DNA from: Streptococcus ilei
Lineage (GTDB): Bacteria; Bacillota; Bacilli; Lactobacillales; Streptococcaceae
Direction of reading: 5' to 3'
DNA length: 64,000 bases
Assembly (NCBI RefSeq): GCF_000479335.1
Contig: NC_022584.1
Coordinates: forward strand, 992,001-1,056,000
Shown: positions 1-8,835 of the stretch, one piece after another
Layout of the letters: each line of letters opens with the position of its first letter
Numbering within the stretch: position 1 is the stretch's first letter
Translations under genes and position numbers: made by a program
The notes under the pieces: model-generated
What the model saw: only the letters and a program-made list of their open reading frames with translations
What the model was told of the DNA's origin: nothing
Database searches by the model: none

Positions 1-567
1 TTCCGTCAGTTTATAGAAGAAGGTGATGAAATCAATGATGACTTGTTCTCTGATATCTGGAAATGGCCACTCTAAATAATAATACCGCTCTGCAAAATAT
101 TGGGAATAGAAAAAGCGAATATCGACTTCGTCTCCCACGACATTTAGAGGATTCAAGGTGATTCGAATATTGTACTTTTCCTGAATAATCTGGTTAATGT
201 TTCGAATCAAGCGATAAAATGATTGTTGACTGAGATCATATCGTCTACAAATTAAGTCACTGGAAACGTCCTTATGGAAGAACAAGTATTCCAAGAGGGA
301 GAAAGCTGTAGATTCTTTAAAGAAGTGATGGTAGACCACCTCAATCCCAACCGAATCATCATAGCTGATCTTAATGCCATTTGTCGAAGACTCAATCAAG
401 AACTCTTTAAAGACCGTTCGTAAATTTGAAAGATCCTCCTTCAATGACCGTTCTGTACAATCTAACATTTCTGCGAGTTCCTTCAAATGAAACCAGCGCT
501 TCTCTCGAATTAATGTTTCTAGCAAACGCATTTGGCGTCGCTGCTTTTTGGCAAGCAATTCTATCAT
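1..567 (-). CDS. Mga/AtxA-like transcriptional regulator, C-terminus beyond window
   Basis: Reading leftward from an ATG at 567, the frame stays open to the window edge (189 codons). The ATG is preceded by an AAGGAG ribosome site about 8 nt away. The N-terminus is a basic helix followed by a helix-turn-helix-like segment (FHLKELAEMLDCTERSLKED, about residues 30-49). A second helix-turn-helix-like stretch (SSDLICRRYDLSQQSFYRLI) lies near residues 106-125. Two successive DNA-binding domains at the N-terminus are the layout of the Mga family, in which PRD-like domains and an EIIB-like tail usually follow. That part lies outside the window. Target genes cannot be predicted. Confidence in the Mga-like class is moderate. 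Confidence 0.75.
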   Translation of the reverse strand, partial: MIELLAKKQRRQMRLLETLIREKRWFHLKELAEMLDCTERSLKEDLSNLRTVFKEFLIESSTNGIKISYDDSVGIEVVYHHFFKESTAFSLLEYLFFHKDVSSDLICRRYDLSQQSFYRLIRNINQIIQEKYNIRITLNPLNVVGDEVDIRFFYSQYFAERYYYLEWPFPDIREQVIIDFITFFYKLTE

Positions 568-605
568 CTTATAGAAACTCCTTGATTTTCTATCATTACT
601 AATTC

Positions 606-614
606 ATTATAACA
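606..614 (-). promoter_or_regulatory. Extended -10 promoter of the Mga-like gene
   Basis: On the minus strand TGT-TATAAT forms a perfect extended -10, about 39 nt upstream of the ATG at 567. No good -35 is seen, which is normal for extended -10 promoters. Confidence 0.6.
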
Positions 615-684
615 TATTTTCTTAAAGGAAAGGTAAAAGTTAACGATTCAAGTACTTAGCTTACCCTTTCTTAGTCTATATTCA

Positions 685-866
685 AAAGAGAGTGGGACAG
701 AAATCGGTCATTCGTTAGAATTCGATTTCGTCGTCCCACCTCCGCACAGTTGAGTAGGATTGTAAAAGCTGATGAAATCAGCGTAGTAGAGCCCACTCAA
801 CCACTGCGTCTTGCTCGACATTCCAAAGACACTTAAGAGGCTAGGACTTTTGTCCCAGCCTCTTAT
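685..866 (-). repeat. ~183-bp three-hairpin intergenic element, copy 1
   Basis: First of four near-identical copies in the window, in minus orientation. Its 5' hairpin (835-864, AGAGGCT...AGCCTCT type) begins directly after the stop of the AI-2E gene and can act as its terminator. A central hairpin pairs GGTTGAGTGGGCT with the AGCCC/ACTCAAC region, with GCTGA/TCAGC inside. The last hairpin pairs GTGGGAC with GTCCCAC. The rest of 568-874 contains only the promoter of the leftward regulator. Confidence 0.85.
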
Positions 867-874
867 TTATTCTG

Positions 875-2002
875 TTAGGATTTATTAATGATTCCAAACT
901 CTTCTTGCTTGCGCTGCTCTTGTGTCTTTTTATGGTTTTCATACAAGGCCACCAAGAATTTAACGATTTCTTTACCAATCGAATAAACCGGAATCGCCAC
1001 GATCATTCCAATGACACCATAGATGTTACTGGATAAGAGCAAGAGAACCATGATAGTAATGGGATGCACCTTCATCACCCCTCCCACAATCCGTGGATAA
1101 AGGATATTTCCATCGATTTGTTGAACAATCAACATGAAGATGACTGCTTTGATCATCATATTGAAATCTGTAAAGGCATAGGTAACCACCATAGGAGTCA
1201 AGCCAATCGTCGGTCCAATGTAAGGAATGAAGATAGCCAAGGCTGAGAAAATGGCAAAGACCAAGGCATACTTCAAACCGATAAAACTGTAGCCAATAAA
1301 GGCTAAAGTCCCGATGATTAAAGCATCGATAGAAATCCCACTAATATAGCGAGAAACTGTTTGGTTGAGACTCACTAAGAGAGAGGTAATATTCCGCCGG
1401 TCATTTTTCAGGATCGTCCGCTCTAACATCGGAAGTAACTTCTTCCCATCAATCAAGAAGTAAACCAGGAAGATCGGCGTCATAACCAGAATGAAGAGTG
1501 TATTGACAATCGTTGACACCACACTACCCAAACTATTGGTCACACTGTTTAGGATATTTTGTAGAATATCCACATAAGATAGGTTTAACTGCTGAATGGT
1601 TGATTGGATATTGATACTCTGAAAGGCTGGATTCTTCGATAACTTCGTCACAAAACTTTGCACTTCCCAATACAAGCCTTGGGTTGAATTAATCAAGCTT
1701 GTCAACTGGTTGATCAAAATAGGCAGGATATAAACAATCCCATAAATAATCAATCCAAAAAGGGTTACCAAGGTTAATAGAATACCCAAAATTCGATTTA
1801 GATGAAATTTCTTTTCCAAAAATTCTACGATTGGATTGGTGATGTAGTACAAGAAACCAGCAATCAAAAATGGAAGAATAATGGTATTCAGAACGGATAC
1901 AAAGGGAGAGATCAGGCTTCCCATACTTCCCCAAATATAGAATATAATCGTTAATAATAGGACTTCACAGGTCCAGAAAAATAATTTACTTTTATGAAAC
2001 AT
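875..2002 (-). CDS. AI-2E family transporter (PerM/YdbI-like membrane protein)
   Basis: This 375-aa polytopic membrane protein has two hydrophobic segments at the N-terminus (about residues 8-30 and 33-55), a TM near 65-95, a soluble-looking loop (about 100-150) and a hydrophobic C-terminal half with the Pro/Gly-rich pattern IPYIGPTIGLTP near residue 265. Length and layout match the AI-2E/PerM exporter family. Members have been linked to autoinducer-2 export or Na+/H+ exchange, but substrates are uncertain for most. It stands alone, and the repeat element directly after its stop probably ends its transcript. The start follows an AGGAGG-like site (TTTCCTCC on the plus strand). The family call is firm; the substrate is unknown. 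Confidence 0.88.
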   Translation of the reverse strand: MFHKSKLFFWTCEVLLLTIIFYIWGSMGSLISPFVSVLNTIILPFLIAGFLYYITNPIVEFLEKKFHLNRILGILLTLVTLFGLIIYGIVYILPILINQLTSLINSTQGLYWEVQSFVTKLSKNPAFQSINIQSTIQQLNLSYVDILQNILNSVTNSLGSVVSTIVNTLFILVMTPIFLVYFLIDGKKLLPMLERTILKNDRRNITSLLVSLNQTVSRYISGISIDALIIGTLAFIGYSFIGLKYALVFAIFSALAIFIPYIGPTIGLTPMVVTYAFTDFNMMIKAVIFMLIVQQIDGNILYPRIVGGVMKVHPITIMVLLLLSSNIYGVIGMIVAIPVYSIGKEIVKFLVALYENHKKTQEQRKQEEFGIINKS

Positions 2003-2073
2003 CCCTTTCCTCCTATCTGCTATTTTATCATATTTATGGTAAAATAGAAAATATTTTTATGAAGGTTAAAAAG

Positions 2074-2862
2074 ATGAAAGAAAGCTTAATTGAACTGAAA
2101 GACGTCACTCTCAGAAAAGAAGGAAAAAATCTCCTTTCCCGTTTGAATTGGACCGTCAATAAGGGGGAAACCTGGGCCATCCTTGGACTGAATGGTGCTG
2201 GAAAATCGACCCTCCTTCGTCTCTTAATGGCGGAATATTGGAAAACGGAAGGAGAGGTTTCTGTCCTTGGAACACAATTTGGACAAGGCGACATTCCTGA
2301 ACTCCGCAAGCGAATTGGAGTGGTTAGCTCCTTTATTTCTGAGCGCATCCCTGAATCTCTATCCCCAGAAGAAATCGTCCTCACTGGTAAATACAAGAGT
2401 AGCATCCTCTATACAACTTACGGAGAGAAAGAACTCCAAGAAGCACGGTCCATGTTGCGTCGCATCGGTGCTATTTCTTTGATTGGGCGAAAATACAGGA
2501 CTCTCTCTCAAGGGGAAAAACAGACGATTCTTATCGCCCGTAGTCTCATGGAAGAACCCGACCTTCTCATCTTCGACGAAGCCTCAAGTGGGCTCGACTT
2601 ATTTGCTCGGGAAGCCATCTTTCAGTTGATTCACCAGATCAAACAGATGGAAAAGGCACCGACCATTCTCTTTGTTACCCACCATGCGGAGGAAATCACC
2701 AAATCTTTTAGCCATGTCCTTCTTCTCAAGGAGGGACAAAGTTTTGCCCAAGGGCCTAAGGAGGAAATTCTCACCCAAGATACTCTATCAGCCTTTTATG
2801 GGGGGAAGGTCCAGCTGATTCCTATCGGGGAAGATCGCTATTACATTCAGCCAGACCAGTAA
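2074..2862 (+). CDS. ABC transporter ATP-binding protein (YlmA-like)
   Basis: This 262-aa single ABC ATPase carries a Walker A at about 38-46 (GLNGAGKST), a signature LSQGEKQ at 144-150, Walker B LLIFDE at 164-169 and the switch histidine in VTHH near 203. All catalytic elements are intact. The start is placed at the ATG at 2074 because GAAGG lies 8 nt upstream. An ATG at 2059 is also in frame but has no ribosome site. No membrane partner is adjacent, so the protein may pair with a distant permease or act without one. It resembles the stand-alone YlmA-type ATPases of Firmicutes. The substrate is unknown. Confidence 0.88.
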   Translation: MKESLIELKDVTLRKEGKNLLSRLNWTVNKGETWAILGLNGAGKSTLLRLLMAEYWKTEGEVSVLGTQFGQGDIPELRKRIGVVSSFISERIPESLSPEEIVLTGKYKSSILYTTYGEKELQEARSMLRRIGAISLIGRKYRTLSQGEKQTILIARSLMEEPDLLIFDEASSGLDLFAREAIFQLIHQIKQMEKAPTILFVTHHAEEITKSFSHVLLLKEGQSFAQGPKEEILTQDTLSAFYGGKVQLIPIGEDRYYIQPDQ

Positions 2863-2883
2863 TCATTAGCCTACTAATACACA

Positions 2884-2926
2884 AAAGAAAGAGATTGGGA
2901 CAAACGTCACCAATCTCTTTTCTTCT
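2884..2926. terminator. Bidirectional terminator between ABC ATPase and antiporter
   Basis: AAAGAGATTGG (2888-2898) pairs with CCAATCTCTTT (2910-2920). It has T-rich sequence downstream on the plus strand and A-rich sequence upstream, and lies between convergent gene ends. Confidence 0.8.
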
Positions 2927-2952
2927 TCTATCTTAGATAGAACTGTCATTTT

Positions 2953-5007
2953 TTATCGATTTCGAGCGTAATTGATCATATCATATGGTAGAGTATTGGC
3001 ACTTTCCCTCAAGGAATAGTTTTCCAATTCGTTGACATTTTGCCGCATGCGACGTGCATACTTGGCCGAAATCAAATGTTGCTCCTCATATTTGAAAATG
3101 AGTTTTCTCTCCAGGTAATAGCCTCTTAGCATCTCATCAATATTATTGGGCTTGATCCGATTGATAACCCGCTCTACAAAGGCTCCACTGGTAATCAATG
3201 ACGTTTCACGCAGGCGTGATTCTTGAAGGAAAGATACCAAACTACTGCGATAGACTCCTTTTAGGTTTTCCAAACTCTCGATAATAATTTCCGTATTCGC
3301 CAAATACAAGGCGGCAATCTGGTCATAATCGATAGCTTCGAGCTTGTAATTTTCTCCGTTTTTCCATGCCTGAATACCGGATCCAAAGGTCAACACTTCG
3401 TGGAAAAGGAGTCGGATTATGCGGAAGAGCACCAAGAAATAATAGGTCAGGCGCGATGACAGATTGCGATTGATATTTTGCTCCATGGATCGGAGATAAC
3501 GTTGATAGACATGGTAGCTTCTATCTCGAATCTTTCCTTCTTCATAGGCTTGTTCCAAACCATCGTTCTCGATACTGAGAATAAGGAGTTTCAATTGCTC
3601 CCAGTCTCTTTGAGTGGCCTTATCCTCCTGATTGAGAATCATATTTTCTATCCGGCCATGATAATTATCAATAGCCGCATACAGAGGCCCCTTCTGCTTG
3701 GTCACCGTCAACTCCTTCTCCAATAGCATGACGACATCGTTTAAGATAGCAATGTGCATCAAATGATCATTGGATTCCTCTTTGTCTTCGGATAGTTTTG
3801 GTAGGATGAGAAGTCCAATCAGGAAACTACACAAGGTCACCCCTGCTACTAAAAACAAGAGAACTGGATATTCTGCTTCTAGATGCGTCGGTATTAACAG
3901 AATGGTCGCGATAGACACCGCTCCTTTGACCCCCGAAAAGGTCAACAAGAGAGCATCTTTCAGATACTTATCAATGGATTTTTTCAATCGGAAACCACGG
4001 TACCAGTAAAATCCATACACCATCAAGAAGCGAATCAAGAATAGGAATCCCGTCAATAAGAGAACAGTCACAATCAAGAGCAGATTGTTGTAAAAGGGAG
4101 TCCTAAGAATTGGCTCAGAAATCATCTCAAGCTCTATCCCCAAAAGGACAAAGACGTATCCGTTAAGGACAAAATTGACTGTATTCCAAACCGTATGCGT
4201 CACCGTATCGACTTTGGCTTCTAGTAGGGTAATTTTCTTAATCCGACTAGCCTTTAGGATCCCAGCCACGACCACCGCAATAATCCCTGATACATGGATC
4301 TCTTCTGCAATAAAGAAGGTTAACAAGGGAAGACTCAATTCTAAAATGAGTTCACTGGCAATATCTGTTGCCCGAACACTCAACAACAGTTTCTGAAGCC
4401 CACGGTTGACAGCCGCTGTCACAATCCCTACCGCAAAACCTCCTAAAATGGAAATCACCAAGTCCCAACTAGCCTGTCCCAATGAGAAGGCACCAGTAGT
4501 CCAAGCAGCCAGAGCTACTCAAAAGGCCACCAAACCTGAAGCATCGTTGAGCAAGCCTTCTCCTTTTAAAATGTTGGAGACCCGTTTAGGAAAGGTAAAG
4601 CGTTCCGAAAGGGAGGCAAAAGCCACCAAATCAGTCGGACCGAGCGCTGCCCCAACTGCCATACAGGCAGCTAGTGGAATTCCTAACCACAAGAGATGAG
4701 CCAACCAGCCCAAGCTAAGGGTCGAAATAAAAATAACTGGGAAGATTAAAAAGGCGATAATGCGCCAGTGCTTGAGAATAGAAGTAATATCCGCTTCTTC
4801 TGCCTCTCGAAAGAGGAGGGGACCAATAACCAAGGCCAAAAAGAGTTCTGTATCTAAGTGATACTCCGAATTGGGTAAGAGAAAGCCAAGCCCAATCCCA
4901 AGGAAGATCTGGATCAAGGGCAAGGGCAAGGTCGGAATCAACTTATTGGTCGCATTGGAAACAATCAGAACCAGGGAAAAGACAATGGCGTATACAAGAA
5001 TCTCCAT
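2953..5007 (-). pseudogene. Na+/H+ antiporter (CPA1/NhaP type), interrupted by one in-frame TGA
   Basis: A single reading frame of 684 codons runs from the ATG at 5007 to the stop at 2953, broken only by a TGA at 4521-4519 (codon 163). The first part has antiporter helices and the family motifs GPTDLVAF and LLNDASGLVAF. The frame continues directly after the stop with more helices and a cytoplasmic C-terminal tail, as in CPA1 sodium/proton antiporters. The stop occupies the position after GLVAF where relatives commonly have arginine, so CGA to TGA is the simplest cause (inference). Either the gene is inactive, or the base is a sequencing error. It is the last gene of the leftward chain that includes mnmM, 4 nt after the small 87-aa gene. 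Confidence 0.85.
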
Positions 5008-5010
5008 CTC

Positions 5011-5274
5011 TTATCCTCCTGATCGTTGGTTACAACAGTCCTCAAAGAGTTGTTTTTGTTCTTGGATCTTTTGATCAATCTTTGTCAGATCCTTGTGCTC
5101 AATTTTCTTCTGGCTACGTTCCATTTCAAGAGAGACTAACTTCTTCTTGATTTTGATCATCTTTTTGCTCATCCGCGCTTCATCCAAAAAACCGACAGCA
5201 CGTTCATGAGACGTTGACTCCACAAAATCGTGACGAAGGGCTTCAATTTTATTTTTTAAAAATTCTTTATCCAT
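5011..5274 (-). CDS. Small charged coiled-coil protein, function unknown
   Basis: This 87-aa hydrophilic protein is rich in Lys and Glu, with heptad-like spacing over residues about 30-80 that suggests a coiled coil. It ends with two adjacent cysteines (DCCNQRSGG). There is no signal peptide or membrane segment. Its start overlaps the end of the mnmM-like gene by 8 nt, and it stops 3 nt before the antiporter start, so it is surely translated as part of this operon. I do not recognise a characterised family. Confidence 0.75.
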   Translation of the reverse strand: MDKEFLKNKIEALRHDFVESTSHERAVGFLDEARMSKKMIKIKKKLVSLEMERSQKKIEHKDLTKIDQKIQEQKQLFEDCCNQRSGG

Positions 5275-5824
5275 GGCGGTAACTTTCTAATTTTTCAATC
5301 ATGACCAAAAATGGTGGATGATTAATTTGATTGAGGGTCCGATAACTAGTGACCGTAAATTCTTGTTGAGGTAGGTGAGAGACAAAATCCAAGACAGCAT
5401 CTTTTTCTAGGTCTCCACCTTCATGACCATAATAGATCATGATAGCTATCCGGCCCCCTTTGACCAAGAGGTGACATAGTTTATCGATGGCTTGAATGGT
5501 TGTTCTAGGCTGGGTAATGATCGACTTGTCTGCTGAAGGAAGATAGCCTAAATTGAAGATAGCAGCCTTGACCTGGTTTACATAGAAATCAACCTCTTCA
5601 TGCCCCTTCAAAAGAAGGTGGGCATTGGCAAGGCCTGCTTCTTCCAAACGCTTCTGCGTATGGACCAAGGCCTGCTCTTGAATATCAAATGCATAAACTT
5701 CTTTGGCTAGTTTCGCCAAGAAAAGCGTATCATGCCCATTACCCATAGTCGCATCAACGACGGTATCTTGATCCGTAATGACTTCCCTAAGAAAATCATG
5801 GGCCATTTCTAATGGTCGCAACAT
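5267..5824 (-). CDS. mnmM: tRNA 5-aminomethyl-2-thiouridine methyltransferase (YtqB/MnmM family)
   Basis: This 185-aa Rossmann-fold methyltransferase has a SAM-binding motif I DATMGNGHDT at residues 24-33, an acidic motif II (FDIQ, about 46-49) and NLGYLPSADK at about 91-100. These are characteristic of the YtqB family, which B. subtilis work identified as MnmM, the enzyme adding the methyl group to make mnm5s2U34 in tRNA. It follows the radical-SAM gene by a single base, an arrangement conserved as ytqA-ytqB in Firmicutes. The family call is strong; the exact tRNA set is inferred by homology. Confidence 0.88.
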   Translation of the reverse strand: MLRPLEMAHDFLREVITDQDTVVDATMGNGHDTLFLAKLAKEVYAFDIQEQALVHTQKRLEEAGLANAHLLLKGHEEVDFYVNQVKAAIFNLGYLPSADKSIITQPRTTIQAIDKLCHLLVKGGRIAIMIYYGHEGGDLEKDAVLDFVSHLPQQEFTVTSYRTLNQINHPPFLVMIEKLESYRHG

Positions 5825-5825
5825 C

Positions 5826-6758
5826 CTACTCCTCCAATTTTCCTAGTTTACAGCCTTGAACACTTCCTCGACGACGCATTTCTGTTTCAATAGCATTCAG
5901 AACTTCCCACTTATTGAGACTCCACATTGGGCCTATCAGCATCTCTCGCGGAGCATCTCCTGTAATCCGGTGGATGACAATTTCCTTGGGAATAATTTCC
6001 AGTTGGTCACAGATGACCGACACGTATTCCTCCTGGCTCATCAATTGCAACCGCCCTTCATGATAGTCCCGTTGCATCCGAGTGTTGGTCATCAGGTGGA
6101 GCAGGTGCAATTTAATGCCCTGGATATCGTTGTCTGTTACACAACGGCGGACATTCTCCACCATCATCTCATGCGTCTCCCCTGGAAGACCGTTGATCAA
6201 ATGCGAAACAATCTCAGCCTTGGGAACCTGATGACGAATCCGCTTGACCGTTTCTACATAGAGCTCGTAACTATGAGCACGGTTAATCAATTCAGATGTC
6301 GCTTCATAGGTCGTCTGCAAGCCTAGCTCAATGGTCACATGCATTCGCTTTGTCAATTCTGCTAGGTAGGCTAACGTTTCATCTGGCAAGCAGTCTGGCC
6401 GTGTCCCGATGTTAATCCCTACAACACCCGGTTCATTGATAGCTTGCTCATAGCGTTCACGAATGACATCGACAGATTCATGGGTATTGGTAAAATTTTG
6501 AAAATACACCAAATACTTTTTCACATCTGGCCATTTGCGGTGCATAAAATCAATCTCTTTGTAAAACTGATCCCGAATGGGGGCATCTGGTGCCACAATG
6601 GCATCCCCAGAACCAGAAACCGTACAAAAGGTACAGCCACCACGAGCAACAGTTCCATCACGATTGGGACAGTCAAATCCCGCATCAATCGGGACTTTGA
6701 AGGTCTTTTCTCCAAATAGGGTTCGATAATAATCATTTAAAGTCGTATAGGATTTCAT
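5826..6758 (-). CDS. Radical SAM protein, TIGR01212/YtqA family
   Basis: This 310-aa protein has three N-terminal cysteines, C30, C42 and C45 (FDCPNRDGTVARGGCTFC), forming the unusual spaced iron-sulfur motif of the YtqA/YhcC family, followed by a TIM-barrel-like body (GINIGTRPDCL, VTIELGLQT). The start is set at the ATG at 6758, where relatives begin just before the conserved region. The frame is open further upstream, but that sequence overlaps the alkyltransferase gene. An extended -10 lies only 7 nt before this ATG, so the message may be leaderless. Its operon partner is mnmM. The chemical role is not established; a function in tRNA or sulfur metabolism is only suggested by the neighbour. 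Confidence 0.85.
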   Translation of the reverse strand: MKSYTTLNDYYRTLFGEKTFKVPIDAGFDCPNRDGTVARGGCTFCTVSGSGDAIVAPDAPIRDQFYKEIDFMHRKWPDVKKYLVYFQNFTNTHESVDVIRERYEQAINEPGVVGINIGTRPDCLPDETLAYLAELTKRMHVTIELGLQTTYEATSELINRAHSYELYVETVKRIRHQVPKAEIVSHLINGLPGETHEMMVENVRRCVTDNDIQGIKLHLLHLMTNTRMQRDYHEGRLQLMSQEEYVSVICDQLEIIPKEIVIHRITGDAPREMLIGPMWSLNKWEVLNAIETEMRRRGSVQGCKLGKLEE

Positions 6759-6765
6759 ACCCCTC

Positions 6766-6774
6766 ATTATAGCA
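6766..6774 (-). promoter_or_regulatory. Extended -10 promoter immediately ahead of ytqA-like gene
   Basis: TGC-TATAAT reads leftward, ending 7 nt before the ATG at 6758. The expected transcription start falls at or next to the start codon. It lies inside the 3' region of the upstream alkyltransferase operon, giving ytqA-mnmM its own promoter. Confidence 0.55.
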
Positions 6775-6790
6775 AAAAAGCAGAGTGAAC

Positions 6791-7102
6791 TCAAAGTTGA
6801 GTCTCCTCTGCTTTCCACTTGTATTTCTTAAGATCGACACAACCGTTTGATTTGCATTCCACTCCTTCTGCCCAGAGAAGCGTGCCTTGCTCTTCCCAAT
6901 CAGGAGCCAGGCGACCAGTAGATGTTACGACCCGATGACAGGGATAGGCCACAGCCTTTTTAGAAGTGGCCAAAACCTTGCCGACCTGCCGGGCATGGCG
7001 AGGATAGCCAATGAGTTGGGCGATTTGTCCATAGGTCGCTACACATCCTATTGGAATATGAGCCAGGACCTTTAAAACCTTTTCTTCAAATAGATCTTTC
7101 AT
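6791..7102 (-). CDS. Short MGMT/Ogt-type DNA alkyltransferase domain protein
   Basis: This 103-aa protein consists only of the DNA-binding/active-site domain of O6-alkylguanine-DNA alkyltransferases: helix-turn-helix with the arginine-finger region (GYPRHARQVGKVLA) and the acceptor motif PCHRVV with Cys at residue 55. Alkyltransferase-like (ATL) proteins of this length usually carry Trp in place of the Cys. Here the nucleophile is kept, but the N-terminal domain of full enzymes (about 160-180 aa) is missing. It could repair alkylated guanine directly or flag it for excision. It starts 3 nt after the PAP2 gene, in one operon with ribU. Confidence 0.85.
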   Translation of the reverse strand: MKDLFEEKVLKVLAHIPIGCVATYGQIAQLIGYPRHARQVGKVLATSKKAVAYPCHRVVTSTGRLAPDWEEQGTLLWAEGVECKSNGCVDLKKYKWKAEETQL

Positions 7103-7105
7103 ACT

Positions 7106-7756
7106 TTACTTCTGCTTACTCTTAAAGCGCCATTCAAAACGCAAACGATCGTAATAAGGGAAGACCATTTGCAAAAGACCGAATCCTAAAAGCATACTTC
7201 CTGTCACGTCAGTCGGGTAATGAACCCCAACATAGACACGCGAAAGGACGATGGTCACCATACAAAGGAAGAGGGCAAACTGAACGAGAACTTTTCCGAC
7301 TTGAGAGGTCATCCGTTGCCCCACCACAATCATCAAACTACCGAAAACGAGGGTGGCAGCTAAAGAGTGACCACTTGGAAAAGAATAGCCCCCTTCTTGG
7401 ACCAAGTGTTGAAGAGCTGGCCGTGGACGCAGATAAATATGCTTCAGAATCACAACCACTAATCCAGTTGTAACTAAACTTCCTGTGAGGAGGAGGGCCT
7501 CCGTATACCATTTCTTCCAGACAAAGAAGAGGACGATGACGCCAACCCAAAATGTGACAACTGGTGTGTTCATCAGCACTGTTACACGGGTAAAGAAGGC
7601 CGTCAGATAGGCTGGTAAATCCCCGCGAATAGCCGATTGGATCGGTTGATCAATTCCGACTAAATTTTCTGGATAAAATTTGACTACATAGCCCAGAATC
7701 ATAAATAACAAAAGGGCAAAAGAGCCCTTTAAGAAATGAGATTGTTTATTTTTCAT
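7106..7756 (-). CDS. PAP2-family membrane phosphatase
   Basis: This 216-aa membrane protein has about six hydrophobic segments and the three phosphatase motifs: KHIYLRPRP (about 110-118), YSFPSGHS (about 128-135) and SRVYVGVHYPTDV (about 172-184). They supply the catalytic His, the phosphate-binding Arg/Lys and the nucleophilic His. The family includes undecaprenyl-pyrophosphate and lipid phosphatases acting outside the membrane. It overlaps the 3' end of ribU by 11 nt, so it is co-translated with the riboflavin transporter under the FMN riboswitch. Whether its substrate is lipid-linked or flavin-related (FMN dephosphorylation before uptake) cannot be told from sequence. Confidence 0.88.
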   Translation of the reverse strand: MKNKQSHFLKGSFALLLFMILGYVVKFYPENLVGIDQPIQSAIRGDLPAYLTAFFTRVTVLMNTPVVTFWVGVIVLFFVWKKWYTEALLLTGSLVTTGLVVVILKHIYLRPRPALQHLVQEGGYSFPSGHSLAATLVFGSLMIVVGQRMTSQVGKVLVQFALFLCMVTIVLSRVYVGVHYPTDVTGSMLLGFGLLQMVFPYYDRLRFEWRFKSKQK

Positions 7757-8306
7757 AGATTTTAAGTAGGGGCTGTACGACGGTGTAAACCATCCAGAAG
7801 GTAACAGCCCAAATCAGTCCTTCTATTAGATTAAAGGGAACAACCATACTGAGAAGATACTTTTCAACTCCGACCATCTTCGCTATGTCAAAACCAACAA
7901 ATTTAGCATAGAGGGGGATGGCATAATAATAATTAACTAGGAGCATGGAAATGGTTAAACCAACTGTCCCAACTAGACTAGCTATCACAAATCGCCTTGT
8001 GTTTTTTTTCTTATTCCAAATGACTGCAAATGCTAAGACAAAGACTAAAACACCAATGATATTAATCGGTAAGCCCACCAAGGTCTCAGCTCCTCGACCA
8101 TTCAGAACTAACTTGAGAACAGATCGAATCAAAATCACCACAAATGAGCTCTTCAAATCTAACAAAACTAAGGCGAGTAAGATTGGAATCGTACTAAAGT
8201 CAACCTTTAAAAAATCAATCCCTATTGATAGTTGATAAAACATCAATAGAAAAGAAAGTGCAGATAAAACAGCCACTAGGGTCAGTTTACGAGTATTTGT
8301 CATCAT
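7746..8306 (-). CDS. ribU: Riboflavin ECF transporter substrate-binding subunit RibU
   Basis: This 186-aa protein has six hydrophobic segments and the ECF S-component pattern at the N-terminus (small residues in the first helix, LVAVLSALSFLLMF), as well as the RibU-like segment KVDFSTIPILLALVLLD. It binds riboflavin outside and works with a shared EcfA/EcfA'/EcfT energizing module, which is not adjacent. The start is the ATG at 8306 because GGAGG lies 5 nt before it; the upstream TTG at 8318 overlaps the ribosome site. The FMN riboswitch 5' of the gene directly supports the substrate. Confidence 0.93.
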   Translation of the reverse strand: MMTNTRKLTLVAVLSALSFLLMFYQLSIGIDFLKVDFSTIPILLALVLLDLKSSFVVILIRSVLKLVLNGRGAETLVGLPINIIGVLVFVLAFAVIWNKKKNTRRFVIASLVGTVGLTISMLLVNYYYAIPLYAKFVGFDIAKMVGVEKYLLSMVVPFNLIEGLIWAVTFWMVYTVVQPLLKIYEK

Positions 8307-8521
8307 AGGTTCCTCCAATTTTTACTAAAATTAGAAGAAGTTGGAAAGATTCCCTTTCCCATATTCTAATCGAATCGTTTTAAAGAAAACTTAAAAAGTT
8401 CCTCGGTACTTGACAAAAGAAGTCAGGATGCTATAAGAAAAAAGCTCGAAGACTGATTTCTTATAAAATCAAGAACATTTCCATCAAGTCAATCGTCAAT
8501 AAGAACAGGTTTGTTCCTCTC

Positions 8522-8755
8522 TCGTCTTCTCCCATCCAGACTATACTGTCGGTTGTGGAATCGCACCACATCAGCTTACGCTCGCGGACTTCTTTAAGGA
8601 AGAGGAAATAGATATTTTTCTTTTAGACGAGGCGCCAAGCTGTAGACATAACTTATAGTTAGGCAAAGCTTGGCAACAAAGTATAAAAGGAAAAAAACAT
8701 TTCCACTTTAAAGTCACCGCCGGTCGGGAATTACACCCTGCCCTGAAGACCCCTT
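8522..8755 (-). ncRNA. FMN riboswitch (RFN element)
   Basis: On the minus strand the conserved RFN blocks occur in order: TCTTCAGGGCAGGGTG near 8750-8735, CCGACCGGCGGTGA near 8727-8714, then CGACAGTATAGTCTGGATGG near 8554-8530. Between them is an unusually long variable arm (about 8575-8700) containing an 8-bp inverted repeat, GCCAAGCT (8634-8641) with AGCTTGGC (8667-8674). It lies upstream of ribU. FMN binding should turn off ribU and the genes behind it. Between riboswitch and ribU (8307-8520) hairpins can form (for example 8432-8465), but no clear U-tract terminator is seen, so translational or terminator control is undecided. Confidence 0.95.
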
Positions 8756-8835
8756 TATCATAACAAAAAACACCTGCTATTGCAAGTGTTTTGTAATATC
8801 GAAAGTTACAACTTGATCCCTTTTGCAAAGAGCCT

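Noticed and set aside
8571..8828. An 85-codon open frame on the minus strand upstream of ribU
   Set aside because: It lies across the conserved FMN riboswitch and has no ribosome site or homology.
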